The translations under genes and the position numbers were made by a program. The notes below the pieces were generated by a model. The model searched no databases, was not told where the DNA came from, and was given only the letters and a program-made list of their open reading frames with translations. This document shows positions 59,564 to 64,000 of a stretch of 64,000 nucleotides of DNA, piece by piece. The DNA comes from Polaromonas sp047303325 (GTDB lineage Bacteria > Pseudomonadota > Gammaproteobacteria > Burkholderiales > Burkholderiaceae_C): the NCBI RefSeq assembly GCF_047303325.1, contig NZ_JBKBEX010000020.1, forward strand, positions 32,087-96,086. Direction: 5' to 3'. Numbering within the stretch: the first letter of the stretch is position 1; each line of letters begins with the position of its first letter.

Positions 59564-59672
59564 GGCTCACACAATGGTTGAAAAATTCAGGGTGCTACGG
59601 CGCACGGCTGCCGGGTATGGCAACCATGATCGCAGGCTGGCGGTTTTGCGCAAGAAACTTTCATGCGGCCGC

Positions 59673-60002
59673 TCAATCCACCACAAACAGGGTGGCGCCC
59701 AGCGGCGAGGTCGAGCGGTGCGCTTCGGCTTGGTCGGCGACCTGGTAGCTCATGCCGGGCTCCAGCGTGAAGCTGCGGCCGTCCTCGAGCTCGGTGTGCA
59801 ACTGGCCCTGCAGGCACAGCAGGATGTGGCCTTTTTGGCACCAGTGGTCGGACACATAGCCCGGCGTGTACTCGACCATGCGCACGCGCACGTCGCCGAA
59901 CTTCTGCGTGCGCCAGAAGGCCTTGCCTTCCAGGGCCGAATGTTCGGTGCGGTCCACGGCGGACCAGTCGGTAGTGCCGAAGGGAATGTTGGCGATGTTC
60001 AT
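59673..60002 (-). CDS. Cupin-fold protein with DHxC motif
   Basis: A 109-residue single-domain cupin. The metal-binding region reads SDHWCQKGHILLCLQG, the DHCW-type motif that names this small family, then LEPGMSYQV. It overlaps the upstream ABM-like gene by 4 bases. The function of this family is unknown. Confidence 0.82.
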   Translation of the reverse strand: MNIANIPFGTTDWSAVDRTEHSALEGKAFWRTQKFGDVRVRMVEYTPGYVSDHWCQKGHILLCLQGQLHTELEDGRSFTLEPGMSYQVADQAEAHRSTSPLGATLFVVD

Positions 60003-60346
60003 GCGGGAACTCCCTGGCTGCGGTCGCGCTGGTTGGGCGTGATGTGTTCGATCTTGCCGTCGCCGTAGGAGCGCAGCACCTGCGAGATGACAATGTGAAA
60101 TCCCTTGTACCACTGGGTGTACTGGCGTTTGGCTTCCAGGTGCTTGGGGTGGGCCGAGAAAGCGCGCAGCGCCTCCTGGTTGTCCCAGAAATAGGTCGCG
60201 TTGCTGCGCGTGCCGTCGGGCGAGCGCCAGGTTTCCGCGCCCAGGTAGCCCGGAGTGGCATGGGCAGCCTCCTCGATCAGCGCGTCCAGCGCGTGGAAGC
60301 GCTCGTCGTAGGTGCCGGGCTCGAAAATAAAAGAGGCGCAGTACAT
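59999..60346 (-). CDS. Antibiotic-biosynthesis-monooxygenase-like small protein
   Basis: A 115-residue dimeric alpha/beta-barrel-type protein starting MYCASFIFEPGTYDERF with AAGGAAGA upstream. It shows ATPGYLGAETWRSPDG and NATYFWDNQEALRAFSAHPKH, the usual ABM core (haem or small-molecule handling). Its ATG overlaps the TGA of the EamA gene by 1 base, and its 3' end overlaps the cupin gene. Confidence 0.8.
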   Translation of the reverse strand: MYCASFIFEPGTYDERFHALDALIEEAAHATPGYLGAETWRSPDGTRSNATYFWDNQEALRAFSAHPKHLEAKRQYTQWYKGFHIVISQVLRSYGDGKIEHITPNQRDRSQGVPA

Positions 60347-61284
60347 CAGGTCTTCCTTGGGTGCAGCAATGAAGGAGGCATGGCGGCCGGCTGGTGCACC
60401 GGCATTTTTTTGCCGATGAACACGGTAGCGATCACCGCCAGCCCGAAGCCCACGGTCACGGCGTCCAGGCGTTCGCCCAGCAGCGGCACCGCGAACAGCA
60501 TGGACATAAACGGCTGCAGCAACTGCACCTGGCTTACGCGCACCGTGCCGCCCAGCGCCAGGCCGCGGTACCAGGCGAAAAAACCCAGCCACATCGAAAA
60601 CACCGCCACGTAACCAAAGCCCCACCAGGCGGACGCCTTGATGGCAGCAGCAGGCCAGCTGATGGCGGCCAGCGGCAAGGTCAGCGGCAGGGACAGCAGC
60701 AACGCCCAGCAGATCACATGTTCAGCCCGCATGCTTTGCGACAGCCTGGCGCCGTAGCCATAACCCACGGCGGCGCACAGCACGGCGGCCAGCAGCAGCA
60801 AGTCCGCCAGGCTGATGGAGAGGCCGCCGCTGCCTGATCGCAAGAGGGCAAAAGCCACCACCAGCGCGCTGCCCAGGGCGGCGCACAACCAGAAGCCGGC
60901 GGACGGGCGCTGGCGGTGCAGCAAGGCGCCCACGGCGGCGGTCGCCAGCGGCAGGGCGCCGATGATCACGGCGGCATGCACGGCCTCCACATAACGCATG
61001 GCAATCGAGGTGAACAGCGGAAAGCCGAAGACCACACCGCCCGCCGTGGCAGCCAGCGGCCACCAGTCCTGGCGCTTGGGAAAGGGCGCGCGCGTGGCCA
61101 GCAGGAACACCGCCGAGAGGCCCGCCGCCACCACGGCGCGGCCCAGCGCGATGAAGATGCCGGACATCTGCGGCGCATCCGGCGTGCCTACGGCCAGCCG
61201 CGTCATGGGCAGCGTGACCGAAAAGATCACGGTGCCCAGCAGGCCCAGCCACAGGCCTTTGCTGATTTGCGCGTGGGGGCTCAT
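60346..61284 (-). CDS. EamA/DMT-family exporter
   Basis: A 312-residue inner-membrane protein with about ten helices in two EamA repeats. It starts at MSPHAQISKG. Segments include GIFIALGRAVVAAGLSAVFLL, RYVEAVHAAVIIGALPLATA (repeat 1) and RVSQVQLLQPFMSMLFAVPLLGERLD (repeat 2). It overlaps LysE exporter 3 by 4 bases upstream and the ABM-like gene by 1 base downstream, so it is part of one tight operon. Confidence 0.9.
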   Translation of the reverse strand: MSPHAQISKGLWLGLLGTVIFSVTLPMTRLAVGTPDAPQMSGIFIALGRAVVAAGLSAVFLLATRAPFPKRQDWWPLAATAGGVVFGFPLFTSIAMRYVEAVHAAVIIGALPLATAAVGALLHRQRPSAGFWLCAALGSALVVAFALLRSGSGGLSISLADLLLLAAVLCAAVGYGYGARLSQSMRAEHVICWALLLSLPLTLPLAAISWPAAAIKASAWWGFGYVAVFSMWLGFFAWYRGLALGGTVRVSQVQLLQPFMSMLFAVPLLGERLDAVTVGFGLAVIATVFIGKKMPVHQPAAMPPSLLHPRKT

Positions 61285-61901
61285 ATAAAGAGCATCCAGA
61301 TTGCGGTGGCCACCAGCACGGCCGCCATGGCGTAGTTGAACCAGCGCAGCCGCAGGCCGCTGCCGTCGGGGCCGCAAAGCCAGTCGCGCAGCAGCGAGCC
61401 GGCCAACGCATACACCATGTTGCTCACAAAGGCATACGCCAGCATCACAGGCAGCACGGTGGCCAGGCGCAGGGCGGGCGCCTCGCGGCCGGCGATCCAG
61501 CCGCTGACGATGGCCAGCGCCAGCATCCAGGCCTTGATGTTGACGAATTGCAGCGCCGCGCCCTGCCAGAAGGTGACGTTCAGCCGGGAGGCGTCGGCCG
61601 GGCTGAGCTGGCGCGATTGGGAAACCTTGAAGGCCAGCCACAGCAGGTAGGCCACGCCGATGATCTTGACGGCCCAGCTCAGCAGCGGCACCGCCAGCAC
61701 CAGCGCGCCCAGGCCCAGCGCGCAGACCAGCAGCAGCGCCCCCCAGCCCACGGGCACGGCGCAGACAAAGGGCAGCGCGCGGCGGAAACCGTGATTGGCG
61801 CCCAGCGCGGTGGACAGCGTGGTGTTGGGCCCGGGCGAAAAACTCATCGCCGTGGCCAGCACCAGTAAAGCCGTAAATTCTTGCCAGTTCATGTTTCCCA
61901 C
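61281..61901 (-). CDS. LysE-family amino-acid exporter 3
   Basis: A 206-residue six-helix membrane protein with the signature AMSFSPGPNTTLSTALG and the loop ALQFVNIKAWMLALAIVSGW. It is the first gene of the operon that faces the MocR-type regulator. The operator-like repeat lies in the 121 bases between them, so it should be under that regulator's control. Confidence 0.9.
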   Translation of the reverse strand: MGNMNWQEFTALLVLATAMSFSPGPNTTLSTALGANHGFRRALPFVCAVPVGWGALLLVCALGLGALVLAVPLLSWAVKIIGVAYLLWLAFKVSQSRQLSPADASRLNVTFWQGAALQFVNIKAWMLALAIVSGWIAGREAPALRLATVLPVMLAYAFVSNMVYALAGSLLRDWLCGPDGSGLRLRWFNYAMAAVLVATAIWMLFI

Positions 61902-61924
61902 TTTATAGTTGAAAGCAGTACACC

Positions 61925-61965
61925 ACCAATACAGTTAGCGGTACAAATTCCAAAACTGTATTGGT
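61925..61965. promoter_or_regulatory. Candidate MocR operator, perfect 12-bp inverted repeat
   Basis: ACCAATACAGTT and AACTGTATTGGT separated by 17 bases. On the minus strand the distal arm contributes TTGGTG, which lies 16 bases before TATAAA as a reasonable promoter for LysE exporter 3. The repeat therefore overlaps that promoter, between the divergent exporter and regulator genes. Confidence 0.75.
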
Positions 61966-62022
61966 CAAATAATCAGCACACCACGCCCTGCCGAGGGCGG
62001 TGAACAGGAGAAAGGCCGAGCC

Positions 62023-63510
62023 ATGTTGATGAAAGCCGCTTCACAATCCCTGACCGAACAGCTCTCGGCGCGTTTTGCCGAGCGCATACGCAGCCGCCTG
62101 CTGGCGCCGGGCGCGCGCCTGCCATCGGTGCGGCTGTGCGCCGAGCAGCAGGGCGTGAGCGTCTCCACCGTGGTGGCCGCGTATGACCAGCTGCTGGCGC
62201 AGGGCCTGGTGGTGGCGCGCAAGAACCGCGGTTTTTTTGTGCGCGATGCCTCGCTCAATGCGGCTTCGGCGCCCGCCGCCAAAGCGCCTGCGGCGGCGCA
62301 CACCGGAAAACATGGAGCGGCGCAGGCGGCCGACCTGGCGCCGCTGGGCGCCTGGAGCACCGCCAGCTGGATGGCCACGCGCCAGGCGCCGGTTGACGCC
62401 ACCGCGCTGATACGCGGCATGTTCCACAAGGTCAGCAACAAGCCGCAGCCCGGCATGGGCGTGTTTCCGCCCGACTGGCTGGAAACCACCTTCATGCCCG
62501 CAGCCGTGCGCAAGGTCACCAGCGTCAGCGCGCTGCGGGATTTTTCGCTGCAGTACGGCGAGCCCATGGGCGACAGCGGCCTGCGCCGTGCGCTGTCGCA
62601 GAAACTGAGCGCGCTCAATGTGCATGCCGTCCCCGAGCAGATCATCACCACCGTGGGCGCCACACATGCGTTGGATATCGTGAGCCGCACGCTGCTGCGC
62701 GCCGGCGACTGCGTGATGGTGGAGGAGCCCGGCTGGGCCGTGGAGTTCGCCCGGCTGGACGCCTTGGGCATGCGCATACTGCCGGTGCCGCGCCGCGCTG
62801 ACGGGCCCGACCTTGAAGTGATGGCGCAGTACTGCGAAATCCACCAGCCCAAGCTGTTTGTCAGCGTCAGCGTATTCCACAACCCCACCGGCTATTGCCT
62901 CACGCCGGGCAGCGCGCATCGCGTGCTGCAGCTGGCGATGCAGCACAACTTCCACATTGTTGAAGACGACACCTACAGCCACCTGGCGCCCGAACACGCG
63001 ACCCGGCTGTGCTCGCTCGACGGCCTGCAGCGCACGATTTACGTCAGCGGTTTCGCCAAAATCCTCGCGCCGGGCTGGCGCGTCGGTTTCATGGCAGCGC
63101 CCCCCGACCTGGTCGAGCGCCTGCTGGACACCAAGCTGCTGGCCACGCTGACCACACCGGCCCTGCTGGAAAAAGCGCTGGCCTGGTGCATAGACCAGGG
63201 CCAGCTGCGCCGCCATGCCGAGCGCATACGCACCCGGCTCGATGCCGCACGCGCGCGCAGCGTCAAGCTGGCAATTGCCCACGGCTGCAACTTCGCGACC
63301 GAGCCTGCCGGCCTGTTCGGCTGGGTGGACACCGGCGTGGACACCGATGCGCTGGCCCAGCGCATGCTCGACGAGGGCTACCTGATCGCCCCGGGAGCGC
63401 TGTTCCACGCGGTGCGGGCGCCCAGCACGCTGATGCGGATCAATTTTGCGACCACGCAGGAGGCGGCGTTCTGGAAGGTTTTTGCCAGGTTGAGAGATGC
63501 GGTGAAGTAG
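62023..63510 (+). CDS. MocR-type regulator (GntR DNA-binding domain fused to aminotransferase-like domain)
   Basis: A 495-residue fusion. Residues 5-80 are a GntR winged helix (LSARFAERIRSRLLAPGARLPSVR and VSTVVAAYDQLLAQGLV). An Ala-rich linker (about 80-105) leads to an aminotransferase fold (about 120-495). That fold has TTVGATHALDIVSR, FHNPTGYCL, VEDDTYSHL and a PLP Lys in SGFAKILAPGWRVGF. Members bind PLP plus an amino compound to switch transcription of a neighbouring gene. It is divergent from LysE exporter 3, the likely target. Confidence 0.93.
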   Translation: MLMKAASQSLTEQLSARFAERIRSRLLAPGARLPSVRLCAEQQGVSVSTVVAAYDQLLAQGLVVARKNRGFFVRDASLNAASAPAAKAPAAAHTGKHGAAQAADLAPLGAWSTASWMATRQAPVDATALIRGMFHKVSNKPQPGMGVFPPDWLETTFMPAAVRKVTSVSALRDFSLQYGEPMGDSGLRRALSQKLSALNVHAVPEQIITTVGATHALDIVSRTLLRAGDCVMVEEPGWAVEFARLDALGMRILPVPRRADGPDLEVMAQYCEIHQPKLFVSVSVFHNPTGYCLTPGSAHRVLQLAMQHNFHIVEDDTYSHLAPEHATRLCSLDGLQRTIYVSGFAKILAPGWRVGFMAAPPDLVERLLDTKLLATLTTPALLEKALAWCIDQGQLRRHAERIRTRLDAARARSVKLAIAHGCNFATEPAGLFGWVDTGVDTDALAQRMLDEGYLIAPGALFHAVRAPSTLMRINFATTQEAAFWKVFARLRDAVK

Positions 63511-63601
63511 CCGGGTCTTGCTCCGGCTGGGCGCGCTCTTCCCCTTCTCTCCTTCTCCTCTCTTCGTCTTTCTGCTTACTCTGCTAAAGACGGCTGGCCG
63601 G

Positions 63602-63665
63602 GGTCGCCCGGCATGCGACTCACTTTTTTTGCTTCGCCAAAAAAAGTAAGCAAAAAAAGGCGACC
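63602..63665. repeat. Nested hairpin, A/T-run stem
   Basis: The outer arms GGTCGCC (63602-63608) and GGCGACC (63659-63665) enclose a perfect 12-bp stem of CTTTTTTTGCTT (63623-63634) and AAGCAAAAAAAG (63648-63659). I recognise this type of block from intergenic repeats of Comamonadaceae. It may also terminate the MocR-type gene. Bases 63511-63601 hold nothing else I can support. Confidence 0.65.
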
Positions 63666-63745
63666 CTGGTTCCTGCGTCCCTTCGCTTCGCTACGGGCAA
63701 CCTGCGGTGCTCGGTCCAGCCGGGGTCAAAAACAACTCGCCTTCG

Positions 63746-64000
63746 GCTCAAACAAGTTTTTGCCCTGATCCGTCTGGCCCTGCGCTCCTCGGCGCATCCA
63801 CAAGGGGTGGGGACAAGGAATGCCAAACAGCCGAATACCAATACCGAATACCTGAAGAAACAAGGACTCGCCATGGCGAACCCTTGTTTGTCTTGGTTTG
63901 TTCTTTGGTATTTGTCTCCTGTCCCCGATCCCGATTGCCCCGTCCTGGCTGGGCCGAGGAGCGCAGACGTAGGCGGATCAGGGATCGCGCTTGTTTGAGC
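63746..64000. repeat. Left and central part of a giant imperfect palindrome reaching the window edge
   Basis: The centre is TCGCCATGGCGA (63868-63879). Matched arms going outwards are AACAAGG/CCTTGTT, AATACCAA/TTGGTATT, GGGGACA/TGTCCCC, a 14-bp perfect pair CTGCGCTCCTCGGC (63780) with GCCGAGGAGCGCAG (63953), CCTGATCCG/CGGATCAGG, and GCTCAAACAAG (63746) with CTTGTTTGAGC ending at base 64000. All pairs share one centre, so this is a single symmetric structure of at least 255 bp. No protein gene is supported inside it. Confidence 0.85.

Overview
The window is a high-GC, densely packed chromosomal stretch from a Gram-negative bacterium. The gene families point to the Betaproteobacteria, order Burkholderiales, most likely Comamonadaceae of the Polaromonas/Variovorax/Rhodoferax kind. 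Supporting features are a Burkholderiales-type general porin, OmpLA phospholipase, rep, priA and hemE of betaproteobacterial type, many Lrp, IclR and MocR regulators, LysE exporters, and intergenic repeats of a style I associate with this family. The family assignment is inference, because no rRNA or tRNA gene is present. About 58 protein genes are supported. No CRISPR array, transposase, prophage or plasmid gene was seen.

Layout. 1-5.5 kb: two exported proteins of unknown function, a CPA1 cation/proton antiporter, OmpLA, another small exported protein, and an orphan PhnD-type binding protein. 5.5-7.6 kb: rep helicase. 7.8-16.3 kb: a sugar-acid pathway unit. It has an IclR regulator, a three-gene ribose-type ABC importer, an L-fuconate-dehydratase-like enolase, an SDR dehydrogenase and a porin, ended by a strong terminator. 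16.5-17.4 kb: AEC transporter. 17.5-21.4 kb: an ECF42-type sigma factor with three YCII/DGPF genes (four DGPF domains) and an SRPBCC protein, preceded by two copies of the same promoter-like sequence. 21.4-23.6 kb: MFS transporter and divergent ArsR-type regulator around a perfect palindrome. 23.6-28.3 kb: an accessory patch of unknown genes, a pentapeptide-repeat protein, an autotransporter and a 174-bp palindromic MITE-like element.

28.3-41.3 kb: housekeeping and envelope genes. These are priA, hemE, a GAF-PAS-PAS-GGDEF-EAL protein, a methyltransferase, a lipoprotein, a CoA-binding protein, a periplasmic redoxin and DsbD. 41.4-49.6 kb: a B12/radical SAM protein, a creatininase, an SPFH/SH3-like gene pair and a two-component system. 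49.8-53.7 kb: an Lrp regulator with a plausible operator, a PQQ-type sugar dehydrogenase lipoprotein, a Tgl-like transglutaminase candidate and a histidine phosphatase. 53.7-63.5 kb: a long minus-strand run of amino-acid and small-molecule genes. It contains three LysE exporters, an EamA exporter, a threonine-dehydratase-like enzyme, an aminotransferase, PhzF, VOC, GST, a cupin and an ABM-like protein. It faces a MocR-type regulator across a perfect 12-bp inverted-repeat operator. The last 400 bases hold no gene but contain a nested hairpin and the left part of a very large palindrome that reaches the window edge.

The most interesting points are the duplicated ECF42 promoter, which predicts a closed autoregulatory DGPF regulon; the Tgl-like protein in a proteobacterium; the MITE whose target duplication coincides with the priA stop codon; the 8-bp tandem repeat just before the fuconate-dehydratase start; and the giant terminal palindrome.
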